Origin: Paraburkholderia sp. Tr-20389
GTDB taxonomy: Bacteria > Pseudomonadota > Gammaproteobacteria > Burkholderiales > Burkholderiaceae
DNA length: 58,208 nt
Direction: 5' to 3'
Assembly: GCF_017104565.1 (NCBI RefSeq)
Contig: NZ_JAAGPD010000064.1
Coordinates: forward strand, 1-58,208
Shown here: piece after piece, positions 42,757-51,281 of the stretch
Layout of the letters: every line of letters begins with the position of its first letter
Position numbering within the stretch: the stretch's first letter is position 1
Program-made: the position numbers and the translations under genes
Notes under the pieces: generated by a model
The model's input: only the letters and a program-made list of their open reading frames with translations
What the model was told of the DNA's origin: nothing
Databases searched by the model: none

Positions 42757-43539
42757 ATGGACAACGCAACCGATGGTTTTCCCCTGGCCGGCGCCCCTGG
42801 CGCGCCCTTGCTGCCCACGGCGCACGAGCCGCGGCCCAGCACTTCGCGTGTCATCGCGGAGGCGCTGCGCGCGGCGATCGTCGAGGGCGCGCTCGAGCCC
42901 GGCGCGCCCCTGCGCCAGGACGCGATCGCGCGCCACTTCTCGGTCAGCGCGATTCCCGTGCGCGAAGCGCTGCGGCAGCTGGAAAGCGAAGGCTGGGTGA
43001 AGGTCGAGCTGAACAAGGGCGCGACCGTCGCGCGGCTCACGCCGGCCGAAGCGCGCGAAATCTACGAGATCCGCTCGGCGCTCGAAAGCCTCGCGATTGC
43101 GCTGGCCATTCCGAATCACACGCCCGACTCGCTGCGCGAGGCGGCCGCACTGTGCGAAGCCGCCGAAAGCGAGCCGGACCCTGCCCTCTACGTGGCGCGC
43201 AACGAGGCGTTCCACACCTGCCTGTACGCGCCCGCCAACCGCCCGCAGCTCGCGGAGATGATCGCGGCGCTGCACCGGCGCGGCGAGCGCTACCTGAGAC
43301 TGAAATTCGGCTTGCCCGCCTACAAGGGCGAGTCCGACGCCGAACACCTGGCTATCCTTGCCGCCGTCGAGCGCAAGGACATCGCCGTCGCGCAGTCGCT
43401 CATCTCGGCTCACCTGCTGGGCACGGGCGAACTGGTCTTTCGTTTCTTGACGGAACGCGCGCAGGCGGAAGCCGCCGCGGCCGCGCCGCGCAGAAAGCGC
43501 GGACGTCCGGCGCGCACTCCAACCACTATCGGGAGTTGA
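42757..43539 (+). CDS. GntR/FadR-family regulator of the malonate decarboxylase operon
   Basis: A 260-residue regulator with an N-terminal winged helix (RVIAEALRAAIVEGALEPG, then FSVSAIPVREALRQLESEGW, about residues 28-80) and a helical FCD effector domain (EIYEIRSALESLAIALA, NEAFHTCLYAPANRPQL, metal-site-like His residues), ending in a basic tail (PRRKRGRPARTP). FadR-type proteins such as MdcY control malonate genes in other bacteria. Seven bases separate it from mdcA, so it is probably the first gene of the operon. The ATG at 42757 has no ribosome site; a longer frame from 42688 would start within the promoter and is rejected. Confidence 0.88.
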   Translation: MDNATDGFPLAGAPGAPLLPTAHEPRPSTSRVIAEALRAAIVEGALEPGAPLRQDAIARHFSVSAIPVREALRQLESEGWVKVELNKGATVARLTPAEAREIYEIRSALESLAIALAIPNHTPDSLREAAALCEAAESEPDPALYVARNEAFHTCLYAPANRPQLAEMIAALHRRGERYLRLKFGLPAYKGESDAEHLAILAAVERKDIAVAQSLISAHLLGTGELVFRFLTERAQAEAAAAAPRRKRGRPARTPTTIGS

Positions 43540-43546
43540 AGCACCG

Positions 43547-45238
43547 ATGAATCAGCGAGTCGAGTCAGCCAATTTCGAATTGGCGCAGTCAGCAGGCACG
43601 CCCGCCGCGCGCTCCTGGACCACCAAACGCGATGAGAAGCGGCGCAGGCTCGCCGCCATCGAACCCTGGCTCGAAGACGGCGTCCTGCCCACGAACCGGA
43701 TCGTCGACGCCCTCGAAACGCTGATTTGCCCCGGCGATCGCGTCGCGCTCGAAGGCGACAACCAGAAGCAGGCGGACTTCCTGTCGCGCTCGTTCGCAAA
43801 GGTCGATCCGCAGAAAGTGCACGACGTGCATCTGCTGATTTCAAGCATCAGCCGCCCCGAACATCTGACGCTGTTCGAAAAGAACATCGCGCACAAGGTC
43901 GATTTTTCGTTCGCCGGTCCGCAGAGTCTGCGCGTCGCGCAACTGCTCGAAGACGGCCGGCTCGAAATCGGCGCAATTTATACGTACGTCGAACTGTATG
44001 CGCGCATGTTCGTCGACCTGACGCCGAACGTCGCGCTGCTGTGCGCGGAAAAGGCCGACCGGCACGGCAATCTCTACACCGGACCGAATACGGAAGACAC
44101 GCCGACCATCGCCGAAGCCGCCGCGTTCCGGCATGGCATCGTGATCGTGCAGGTCAACGAGATCGTCGATGAACTGCCGCGCGTCGATATTCCCGCGTCG
44201 TGGGTCGACGTCGTCGTGCAGGCCGACCGCCCGTTCGCCGTCGAGCCGCTGTTCACGCGCGATCCGCGCCATATCGGCGATCTGCAGGTGCTCACCGCGA
44301 TGATGGTCATCAAGGGCATCTACGCGCCGTATGGCGTGACGTCGCTGAATCACGGCATCGGGTTCGACACGGCCGCGATCGAACTGCTGCTGCCGACTTA
44401 CGGCGAATCGCTCGGACTCAAGGGCAAGATCTGCCGCAACTGGACGCTCAATCCGCATCCCACACTGATTCCCGCGATCGAATCCGGCTGGGTCGACAGC
44501 GTGCATTGCTTCGGCAGCGAAGTCGGCATGGAGGCGTATATCGAGGCGCGCCCCGACGTGTTCTTCACGGGCAACGACGGCACGCTGCGCTCGAACCGCG
44601 TGCTGTGCCAGCTGGCCGGGCAATACGGCGTCGATCTGTTCATCGGCTCGACGCTGCAGATCGACGGCGACGCCAATTCGTCGACGGTGACGCGCGGACG
44701 TCTCGCGGGCTTCGGCGGTGCGCCGAACATGGGCCACGATCCGCGCGGCCGGCGTCATTCGAGCGAAGCGTGGCTCAAGTTGCTGAAAGATCAGGGCCCT
44801 GTGTCGCGCGGCAAGAAGCTCGTCGTGCAGATGGCCGAAACGTACAAGAAAGGCGGCGAACCGACTTTCGTCGATGAACTCGACGCCGTCGCCGTCGGCG
44901 CAAAGAGCGGCATGCCCATCGCGCCCGTGATGATCTACGGCGACGACGTCAGCCATGTCGTGACGGAAGAAGGCATCGCGCATCTGCACAAGGCCGAAGG
45001 CATCGACGAGCGCCGCGCGGCGATTGCCGCCGTTGCAGGCGTGACGCCGATCGGCCTGCGCGCGAAGCCGGAGAAGACGGCGGAATTGCGCCGGCGCGGC
45101 ATCGTCGCGTATCCGGAAGATCTCGGCATCCGGCGCGGCGAAGCGAAGCGCTCGCTGCTCGCGGCGCGCAGCATCGACGATCTCGTCACGTGGTCGGGCG
45201 GTCTCTATGTGCCGCCGGCACGTTTCCGCAGCTGGTGA
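43547..45238 (+). CDS. mdcA: Malonate decarboxylase subunit alpha (acetyl-S-ACP:malonate ACP transferase)
   Basis: A 563-residue CoA-transferase-like subunit that moves the acyl carrier protein from acetyl-S-ACP to malonate, giving malonyl-S-ACP and acetate. Conserved sequence includes EPWLEDGVLPTNRIVDALE near the N-terminus, DRVALEGDNQKQADFLSRS, TGNDGTLRSNRVLCQLAG and GFGGAPNMGHDPRGRRHSSE. Length is normal for MdcA (about 550). The regulator gene stops seven bases before its ATG. mdcB follows with a gap of only four bases. Confidence 0.95.
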   Translation: MNQRVESANFELAQSAGTPAARSWTTKRDEKRRRLAAIEPWLEDGVLPTNRIVDALETLICPGDRVALEGDNQKQADFLSRSFAKVDPQKVHDVHLLISSISRPEHLTLFEKNIAHKVDFSFAGPQSLRVAQLLEDGRLEIGAIYTYVELYARMFVDLTPNVALLCAEKADRHGNLYTGPNTEDTPTIAEAAAFRHGIVIVQVNEIVDELPRVDIPASWVDVVVQADRPFAVEPLFTRDPRHIGDLQVLTAMMVIKGIYAPYGVTSLNHGIGFDTAAIELLLPTYGESLGLKGKICRNWTLNPHPTLIPAIESGWVDSVHCFGSEVGMEAYIEARPDVFFTGNDGTLRSNRVLCQLAGQYGVDLFIGSTLQIDGDANSSTVTRGRLAGFGGAPNMGHDPRGRRHSSEAWLKLLKDQGPVSRGKKLVVQMAETYKKGGEPTFVDELDAVAVGAKSGMPIAPVMIYGDDVSHVVTEEGIAHLHKAEGIDERRAAIAAVAGVTPIGLRAKPEKTAELRRRGIVAYPEDLGIRRGEAKRSLLAARSIDDLVTWSGGLYVPPARFRSW

Positions 45239-45242
45239 TGCG

Positions 45243-46202
45243 ATGGCCTTGCACCATGCCATCCCGCTCGAAGCGGGCCCGTTTCAGCGTGCCCAAGGTC
45301 GCGGCTTGTATCGCGCGAACGACGCGCGTTTGCCCCATGCAACACTCGCCCGCTTCGCCGTCGAATCGCTGATCGAAGAAGCGCAACTCACACCGAAGCC
45401 CGCACTCGTCGACGCGCGCGGCAGCGGCGCACATCGCGATCTGAACCTGCCGCTGATGCTGCGTTCGGCGCGTGCGCTCGAACCGACGTTTGCGGCGCTC
45501 GCGCGTGCAGCGCGCGGCCGCCTGCCGTCGGCGACGCTGCGTGCGGAACTCGCGCAGATCGGCCGCACGGGCGAGCAGGACATGATGTGCGCGACGGACG
45601 GCAGCAATGCGCATCGCGGCGCGATCTGGATCGTCGGCCTGCTGGTCGCGGGCGCATCGATCGTGTTCGATGACAGTCTGTCGAGCACGCCGCCCGTGCT
45701 GCCTTCGCATCCGCAATCGCACGTCTCGCGCGTGTGCGAACTCGGCGCGCAGATCGCCTGTTTTCCCGATCGCTTCGCCGCACCCGCCGACAGCCACGGC
45801 GAGCGCGTGCGCCAGCGGTTCAACGTCGGCGGCGCAAGGCAGGAAGCGCAGGACGGCTTCCCGCACGTGATCGGCATCGGCCTGCCCGCGCTGCACGCGG
45901 CGCGCGCGCAAGGGATCGGCGAAAACGCGGCGCGTGTCGACACGCTGCTCTCGATCATGGCTTCGCTCGACGACACCTGCCTGCTGCATCGCGCGGGTCT
46001 CGACGGTCTGCGTGCGGGCCAACGCGGCGCGCGCGCCGTGCTCGCGGCAGGCGGCGCATCGACGGCGGCGGGACGCGCCGCACTCGATGCGCTCGAAACC
46101 GCCCTACTTTCGCTCAACGCTTCGCCCGGCGGCGCAGCCGATCTGCTCGCCGCCACCCTCTTCATCGACAAGCTGGCGCACCACGCGGCCAGCGGGAGCT
46201 GA
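45243..46202 (+). CDS. mdcB: Triphosphoribosyl-dephospho-CoA synthase (MdcB)
   Basis: A 319-residue enzyme of the CitG/MdcB family that makes 2'-(5''-triphosphoribosyl)-3'-dephospho-CoA from ATP and dephospho-CoA, the precursor of the prosthetic group of the ACP subunit. Family segments are EAQLTPKPALVDARGSGAHR, GRTGEQDMMCATDGSNAHRG and RQEAQDGFPHVIGIGLPAL (with the C-terminal DDTCLLHRAG). The frame opens further upstream, but the ATG at 45243, four bases after the mdcA stop, starts at the expected place. Cotranscribed. Confidence 0.93.
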   Translation: MALHHAIPLEAGPFQRAQGRGLYRANDARLPHATLARFAVESLIEEAQLTPKPALVDARGSGAHRDLNLPLMLRSARALEPTFAALARAARGRLPSATLRAELAQIGRTGEQDMMCATDGSNAHRGAIWIVGLLVAGASIVFDDSLSSTPPVLPSHPQSHVSRVCELGAQIACFPDRFAAPADSHGERVRQRFNVGGARQEAQDGFPHVIGIGLPALHAARAQGIGENAARVDTLLSIMASLDDTCLLHRAGLDGLRAGQRGARAVLAAGGASTAAGRAALDALETALLSLNASPGGAADLLAATLFIDKLAHHAASGS

Positions 46203-46207
46203 AACTG

Positions 46208-46513
46208 ATGGAACAGATGACATTCGACTATCCGGCGCAACGCGCGATCACGACGCGCGCGCATGTGGGCGTTGTCGGATCCGGCGACCTCGAAGTGCTG
46301 CTGGCGCCCGCCGGCGCGATGAAGGCGACCGTGACCGTGCGCACCAGCGTCGACGGCTACGGGCACATCTGGAAGAGCGTGCTGGACCGCTTCTTCACGC
46401 GCTACGACGGCGCGGCGCAGATCGAAATCAACGACTTCGGCGCGACGCCCGGCGTCGTGGCGCTGCGGCTCGCGGAAGCCGTCGAAGCGGCAGACCAGGG
46501 AGCAGGCGCATGA
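46208..46513 (+). CDS. mdcC: Malonate decarboxylase acyl carrier protein (subunit delta)
   Basis: A 101-residue carrier protein. Ser25, in VGVVGSGDLEVLL, is at the position where MdcC proteins carry the phosphodiester-linked prosthetic group (Ser25 in characterised proteins). NDFGATPGVVALRLAEA near the C-terminus is typical. The start at the ATG at 46208 is six bases after the mdcB stop; the larger frame from 45734 is a shadow of mdcB. Its TGA overlaps the mdcD ATG (ATGA), suggesting coupled translation. Confidence 0.95.
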   Translation: MEQMTFDYPAQRAITTRAHVGVVGSGDLEVLLAPAGAMKATVTVRTSVDGYGHIWKSVLDRFFTRYDGAAQIEINDFGATPGVVALRLAEAVEAADQGAGA

Positions 46514-47391
46514 GCACGGCAACACGCCACCACGCGCCGACGCTGCGCGACAGCTTCATCGAACTGACGGCACGCGAGCGCGCCCGCGCGCTGCTCGACG
46601 AAGGCTCGTTCCGCGAGCTGCTCGGTCCGTTCGACCGCATCGAATCGCCGTGGCTGCCGCTGCAGGGCATCGTCTGCCAGGCCGACGACGGCGCGGTGAT
46701 CGCGCGCGGCACCATCGACGGCCAGCCGGCCGTGATCGCCGCGATCGAATCGGCGTTCCAGGGCGGCAGCATCGGCGAGGTGTCGGGCAGCAAGATCGCG
46801 GCGGCGCTCGAACTCGCGCTGCGCGACTGCGAGCGCGGCAAGATCGTGCGACCCGTCGTGCTGTTCGAAACGGGCGGCGTGCGCTTGCAGGAAGCGAATC
46901 TCGGGCTGGCCGTGATCGCGGAGATGCAGGCGGCCATCGTCGCGTTGCGGCGTCATGTGCCCGTGGTCGGCGTGATCGCGGGCATGGTCGGGTGCTTCGG
47001 CGGAATGTCGCTCGCGGCCGGGCTGTGTTCGTATCTGATCGCGACGAAGCAGGGACGGCTCGGCATGAACGGCCCCGAAGTGATCGAGCAGGAAGCGGGC
47101 ATCGAAGAACTCGATGCGAGCGACCGCCGCCGCGTGTGGCAGATGATCGGCGGCGAACAGCGCGTGGCGACAGAACTTGCCGACGCGCTCGTCGACGACG
47201 ACGCGCACGCCGTGCGCACTGCCGTGCGCGATGCGTTCGCGCGCGGCGTGCCGGCCGCGCACCGCACGCAACAGGTGGACGCGTATCTGGCGCGGCTCGC
47301 GCGTATCGATCCCGCCGACGTCACGCCGGAAACGATGCGCGGCGTATTCAATGCAAACGAAGCGGCCGCGCCGCGCAAGGAGCAATCATGA
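46510..47391 (+). CDS. mdcD: Malonate decarboxylase subunit beta
   Basis: A 293-residue subunit with a crotonase/carboxyltransferase fold. With MdcE it forms the malonyl-S-ACP decarboxylase, releasing CO2 and leaving acetyl-S-ACP. Recognisable parts are SFIELTARERARALLDEGSF, SPWLPLQGIVCQADDGAVIA, GGSIGEVSGSKIAAALELAL, GMVGCFGGMSLAAGLCSYLI and GMNGPEVIEQEAGIEELDAS. The ATG overlaps the mdcC stop by four bases, and the mdcD stop overlaps the mdcE start the same way. Confidence 0.95.
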   Translation: MSTATRHHAPTLRDSFIELTARERARALLDEGSFRELLGPFDRIESPWLPLQGIVCQADDGAVIARGTIDGQPAVIAAIESAFQGGSIGEVSGSKIAAALELALRDCERGKIVRPVVLFETGGVRLQEANLGLAVIAEMQAAIVALRRHVPVVGVIAGMVGCFGGMSLAAGLCSYLIATKQGRLGMNGPEVIEQEAGIEELDASDRRRVWQMIGGEQRVATELADALVDDDAHAVRTAVRDAFARGVPAAHRTQQVDAYLARLARIDPADVTPETMRGVFNANEAAAPRKEQS

Positions 47392-48206
47392 ACGGCACGG
47401 CAGGCACGCGCGGCATGCGCTGGTTCAGCGCGCTGGCAGGCGATACGTCGACGGGCGCGCCCGTCTGGTCCGGCGAAGCATCGCTCGGTGGCGAAACGGC
47501 GAGCTTTTTCTCCGTGGTGCCCGATGCGGACAACCGGTTTCCACGCGCACGCGACAACGTCGTCGGCCTCGAACAGGGCTGGAAGCTGGCGCAGGCCGTG
47601 CGTGAAGCGGTGGCGCGCGATGCGTCGTCGGAACGCAAACGCCCGATCGTCGTGATCGTCGACGTGAAGAGCCAGGCGTACGGCTATCGCGAAGAAACGC
47701 TCGGCATTCATCTGGCGTGCGCCGCCGCCGTCGACGCGTATGCGAGCGCGCGCGACGCCGGGCATCCCGTCGTTGCGCTGATCGTCGGTCCGGCGATGTC
47801 GGGGGCGTTTCTCGCGCACGGCTATCAGGCGAACCGGATCGTCGCGCTCGACGCGCCCGGCACGATGGTGCACGCGATGGGCAAGGAAGCAGCCGCGCGC
47901 GTCACGCGCCGCACCGTCGATGAACTCGACAAGCTCGGCGAAACGATCACGCCGATGTCGTACACGCTGGCGTCGTTCGCGAAGCTCGGCTTGCTCGACA
48001 CGTTGATCGAAAACGTCGATGCCGATGCGCCGACGGACGCGCAGATCGAACGCGTGCGCGGTGTGCTCGCCGAAGCCGTGCGTGGCGCGCGCTCGGATAC
48101 GACACGCGGACTGTCGCGGCGGCTCGAATCGGAGACGGCGAAAAAGACACGTGCTGCGTCGATCGAAGTGCGGCGGCGGCTCGCCGAACAGTGGGACGCT
48201 GCGTGA
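47388..48206 (+). CDS. mdcE: Malonate decarboxylase subunit gamma
   Basis: A 272-residue partner of MdcD in the decarboxylase. Conserved parts are GMRWFSALAGDTSTGAPVWS near the N-terminus, SQAYGYREETLGIHLACAAA, GPAMSGAFLAHGYQANRIVA and the C-terminal basic tail. AAGGAG precedes the ATG, which overlaps the mdcD stop by four bases. The stop shares one base with the mdcG start (TGATG). Confidence 0.95.
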   Translation: MNGTAGTRGMRWFSALAGDTSTGAPVWSGEASLGGETASFFSVVPDADNRFPRARDNVVGLEQGWKLAQAVREAVARDASSERKRPIVVIVDVKSQAYGYREETLGIHLACAAAVDAYASARDAGHPVVALIVGPAMSGAFLAHGYQANRIVALDAPGTMVHAMGKEAAARVTRRTVDELDKLGETITPMSYTLASFAKLGLLDTLIENVDADAPTDAQIERVRGVLAEAVRGARSDTTRGLSRRLESETAKKTRAASIEVRRRLAEQWDAA

Positions 48207-48898
48207 TGCGGGTGTGCGCCGCCGCGCCGTTTGCGCCCGTCGATGGGCTTGCCGCCGGCGATCCGCGCTGGCAGGCGCATGACATTCTGCGCGTGCGCCG
48301 GCTCGAAGCATTCGACGAGGAGCCGGCGTGGGTCCGCGATGCGTTCGCGCGCGCGCCGTTCGTCGTCGTACGGCGGGCGCAGGCTGCTGCGGGCTTCGTC
48401 GCGGTCGGCGTGCGCGGTACGGCGCGCAACGAGCGTTATGGGACGTGGACGCGAATCGAGGATATCGACGCTGTTTTCAGGCCCGAAGCGTTGCTGTCGC
48501 TTCGTTCGGATCGTCCGGTGTTGCCCGCCTTCGTCGCGCTGGATGCGCTGCGTCGCGATACATCATGCCTGGCCTCATTCACCTGGGGTCCAACCGGAAG
48601 CACCGGCTTCGAACTCGCGACAGGCACACCGGCCGTCACTTCAACCAGCGACCTCGATCTGTTGATACGGATGCCGAATCGTTTGACTCACGACGACGCC
48701 TCGCGAATTCAGGCCTGGCTCGACGCGCACGCAGCGCAAGCCGGTGTGCGCATCGACGCACAACTCGAAACGCCGGCCGGCGGCGTCGCGCTCGCCGAAT
48801 ACGCGTCCCGCAAGTCCCGCGTGATGGCGCGGCAGGCAAGCGGCCCGCAACTCGTCGCCGATCCCTGGGCGCGCGCTTCCGCGCAAGCGTGTCTGTGA
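48206..48898 (+). CDS. mdcG: Malonate decarboxylase holo-ACP synthase (phosphoribosyl-dephospho-CoA transferase)
   Basis: A 230-residue nucleotidyltransferase-fold enzyme that attaches the prosthetic group made by MdcB to Ser25 of MdcC. The motif STSDLDLLIRMP (about residues 150-161) holds the metal-binding D-x-D, and the N-terminal RVCAAAPFAPVDGLAAGDPR and FVVVRRAQAAAGFVAVGVRG are typical. It starts inside the mdcE stop codon and ends inside the mdcH start codon, so it is translated by coupling. Confidence 0.9.
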   Translation: MRVCAAAPFAPVDGLAAGDPRWQAHDILRVRRLEAFDEEPAWVRDAFARAPFVVVRRAQAAAGFVAVGVRGTARNERYGTWTRIEDIDAVFRPEALLSLRSDRPVLPAFVALDALRRDTSCLASFTWGPTGSTGFELATGTPAVTSTSDLDLLIRMPNRLTHDDASRIQAWLDAHAAQAGVRIDAQLETPAGGVALAEYASRKSRVMARQASGPQLVADPWARASAQACL

Positions 48899-49833
48899 TG
48901 CTCGCTTATCTTTTCCCCGGTCAGGGCGCGCAATCCGAAGGCTTCCTGCAACGCCTCGGCACACACGCCGTCATTCAGGCGACGCTCGCCGAAGCGTCCG
49001 ACGTACTCGGCGTCGACGTGCTCACGCTCGACACGCGCGCCGCGCTCGAGTCGACTGTCGCCGTGCAGACAGGCCTGCTGATCGCAGGCGTCGCGATGCA
49101 GCGCGCACTCGCTGCAGAAGGATTGACGCCCGAACTGAGCGCCGGCCTGTCGGTCGGCGCATACGCGGCCGCCGTGAGCTGTGGCGCGATCGCGTTCGCC
49201 GACGCACTGCGCATGGTGCGCAAGCGCGCCGAACTGATGGAGAACGCGTACCCGCAGGGCTACGGCCTTGCCGCGATTGCCGGGCTGACCGAACACGAAG
49301 TCGAGCGGCTCGCCGACGCGCAAGCCCAAGCCACACACGAACGCGTCTACATCGGCAATGTGAATGCGCCACGCCAGATCGTCGTTGCAGGCTCGGATGC
49401 CGCGCTCGATGCGTTCAACGCACGCGCACTCGCAGCCGGCGCGCGCAAGGCGACACGGCTCGCCGTCAGCGTGCCGTCGCATTGCGCACTGCTCGCCGCA
49501 GCCGCCGACTCGCTGATCGACTACGCGCGCGGCGTGCCGTTTCGCGCGCCGTCGAGCGGTTACATCGGCAATCGCGGCGGCCGCGCGCTCCATACGGCCG
49601 ACGCCGTACGCGACGATCTCGCCACCAACATGCGCTATACGGTTCGCTGGTTCGACGCGCTGACCGTGATGGTCGAAATGGGCGCGACGGTGTTCGTCGA
49701 AGCGCCGCCCGGCCAGGTGCTCACCGATATCGTTCGCGAGCAGTATCCCGACACGGCCGCGATCGCGGCGAGCACGATGCCGTTCGAACGGCTCGCGCCG
49801 ACCGTCCAGCGACGCATCGAATCGGCGGTTTGA
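48898..49833 (+). CDS. mdcH: Malonyl-CoA:ACP transacylase for malonate decarboxylase
   Basis: A 311-residue transacylase of the FabD fold that loads the holo-ACP with malonyl to start the catalytic cycle. Family marks are LAYLFPGQGAQSEGF at the N-terminus, the nucleophile elbow GLSVGAYAAA (Ser near residue 84), an Arg in MVRKRAELMENAY and the His in VSVPSHCALL. It starts one base overlapping the mdcG stop. Last gene of the operon: no malonate carrier genes (mdcL, mdcM or mdcF) follow. Confidence 0.95.
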   Translation: MLAYLFPGQGAQSEGFLQRLGTHAVIQATLAEASDVLGVDVLTLDTRAALESTVAVQTGLLIAGVAMQRALAAEGLTPELSAGLSVGAYAAAVSCGAIAFADALRMVRKRAELMENAYPQGYGLAAIAGLTEHEVERLADAQAQATHERVYIGNVNAPRQIVVAGSDAALDAFNARALAAGARKATRLAVSVPSHCALLAAAADSLIDYARGVPFRAPSSGYIGNRGGRALHTADAVRDDLATNMRYTVRWFDALTVMVEMGATVFVEAPPGQVLTDIVREQYPDTAAIAASTMPFERLAPTVQRRIESAV

Positions 49834-49899
49834 AACCGATTCCTTATGCGCATAAATTTTTTAAACTTTTAATGCGCGTGTAGCAAATTCATGCGCGCT
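49834..49899. terminator. AT-rich end of the mdc operon with a 12-bp palindrome
   Basis: TTATGCGCATAA (49844-49855) is a perfect palindrome followed by ATTTTTTAAACTTTTAAT, eleven bases after the mdcH stop, and a further ATGCGCGTG lies after it. The short stem plus T-run is compatible with an operon terminator, also serving the convergent AlkB-like gene. The stem is short, so strength is uncertain. Confidence 0.5.
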
Positions 49900-50490
49900 T
49901 CAGCGCGGCGTCACGAAGCGGAACGTCAGGTTCACGCGTTCGCCCTGCACGTTCGGCTCTTTCGGCACGCGATGCCGCCATTCGGCCTGCGTACGTCCGC
50001 GCATCACGAGCAGGCTGCCACCCTTCAGCTGATACGACTCCACGACGCGCGTCTTGTTGTGCTGCAGATCGAAGCGGCGCGTCGAACCGAGGCTCACCGA
50101 CGCTATCACGGGTTCCCTGCCGAGTTCGGGTTCTCGGTCTGCGTGCCAGCCCATGCTGTCCGCGCCGCTGCGATATCGGTTGAGCAGAACGCTGTTGAAC
50201 GGCGCGTGGCTGGTCGCTTCGACGGCAGCCCTCAGTTCCGCGACGGCGGGCGTCCACGCCGCAGGCACATTGCGGATGCCCGAGTACACATAGACGGCAT
50301 CGGGCTCGCCTTGCCACGCAGTGAGCCGCGGTAGCGGCACTTTCCCCGCGGGCGTGAACATCGAATCCTGCTGCCAGGACACTTCCGCGACGACACGCGC
50401 CAGCAGTTGCGCGGCGGCATCGGCGGTGAGCCAGTCGGGGAACCACGCGACGTCGGGCGTCGGCACATCGTCGAACAGATCGGCGGACAT
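49900..50490 (-). CDS. AlkB-like alpha-ketoglutarate-dependent dioxygenase
   Basis: A 196-residue Fe(II)/2OG enzyme of the AlkB family, which repairs N-alkylated bases in DNA or RNA by oxidation. The iron ligands are His and Asp in GWHADREPELG and the His in WRHRVPKEP; the 2OG-binding Arg pair is in RVNLTFRFV at the C-terminus, and NSVLLNRYRSGADSMGWHAD is the family core. It resembles the short AlkB2/3-like bacterial proteins. The start was placed at the ATG at 50490 (MSADLFDDVPTPDVAWFP); the ribosome site is weak and the frame remains open to 50565. Convergent with mdcH. Confidence 0.9.
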   Translation of the reverse strand: MSADLFDDVPTPDVAWFPDWLTADAAAQLLARVVAEVSWQQDSMFTPAGKVPLPRLTAWQGEPDAVYVYSGIRNVPAAWTPAVAELRAAVEATSHAPFNSVLLNRYRSGADSMGWHADREPELGREPVIASVSLGSTRRFDLQHNKTRVVESYQLKGGSLLVMRGRTQAEWRHRVPKEPNVQGERVNLTFRFVTPR

Positions 50491-50617
50491 CGGCTTGCGG
50501 TCGCGAACGGAATGCGCTCGCGACACTCTCTTTCGGAGGAAAACAGCGGATATTATCGAACGCACTGTGGCTGCGCGTCACCCGCGCAGCTTGCGCTTTC
50601 ATTCGCCGCGGGTAAGC

Positions 50618-50932
50618 TCAGCTCGTCAGCAGCGCGACGTAGAACACGATTGCGCCGATCAACGCGCCGATGAAGCAAAAGCCCTCTTCCGCTTCGTCGC
50701 CGCGCGAGCGCAGCCAGGCGGCGACGACGCCGAACAGGCCCGCCACGCCGAGGGCGACGAACACCATCACCACATAGAACAGCGCCGTGCGGCCCAACTC
50801 GGAAAAGTCGATGGTCCGCACGCCGTAGTAGACGCCGAGCGCCATCAGCGACAGCACGACCATAGGCAGCATCACATGGCTGCCTTCATGGCCGATGTGA
50901 TGCTCGCGATGCGCGAGTTTTGTCGTTTTCAT
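50618..50932 (-). CDS. Small three-span membrane protein of unknown function
   Basis: A 104-residue protein with a His-rich N-terminus (KLAHREHHIGHEGSH), three hydrophobic segments (about residues 21-38, 48-70 and 84-103) and a short acidic loop DEAEEG. I cannot name the family. GGGGGAG seven bases before the ATG is a strong ribosome site, which supports expression. It may share a transcript with the AlkB-like gene that starts 128 bases beyond its stop, but no functional link is visible. Confidence 0.7.
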   Translation of the reverse strand: MKTTKLAHREHHIGHEGSHVMLPMVVLSLMALGVYYGVRTIDFSELGRTALFYVVMVFVALGVAGLFGVVAAWLRSRGDEAEEGFCFIGALIGAIVFYVALLTS

Positions 50933-51281
50933 CGTTCGTCTCCCCCCAAACCGCAGACCGGTATGGTGATCAAGCGCCCGCGCTTGCCGGGAACAGGACG
51001 CGACGCGTGCCGTCGGCAGCTGCGCTCAATTTGAGAATAGTCCGTTCAGTCGCTCAATTCAATAGCCATTTAATAGACATTTAATCGGCATGACGAACAA
51101 CTTACGATACGCCGCCTGTTGCATTGCAACGTGCCGCGCACAGACCGCGTCACGCCCTCTGCGCCCGCCTTCGGCAAGCGCGCGGAACTGCTTGTAGAAT
51201 GACTGGCCGCCGCTCATCTTCTGCCGGCGTGCGCTTTCCGCGACTCACCTTCCGCGCGCGATCCGCGCTCCGCTCCCATCT
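50933..51281. other. Divergent intergenic region
   Basis: 349 bases between the leftward small membrane protein and the rightward metallophosphoesterase. The middle (51035-51105) is relatively AT-rich and could hold promoters. No gene, strong hairpin or repeat was recognised. Confidence 0.4.

Noticed and set aside
42582-43040. Upstream extension of the MFS gene
   Set aside because: It would overlap the divergent regulator gene and lacks membrane-protein character; GGAGGAG supports the ATG at 42581.
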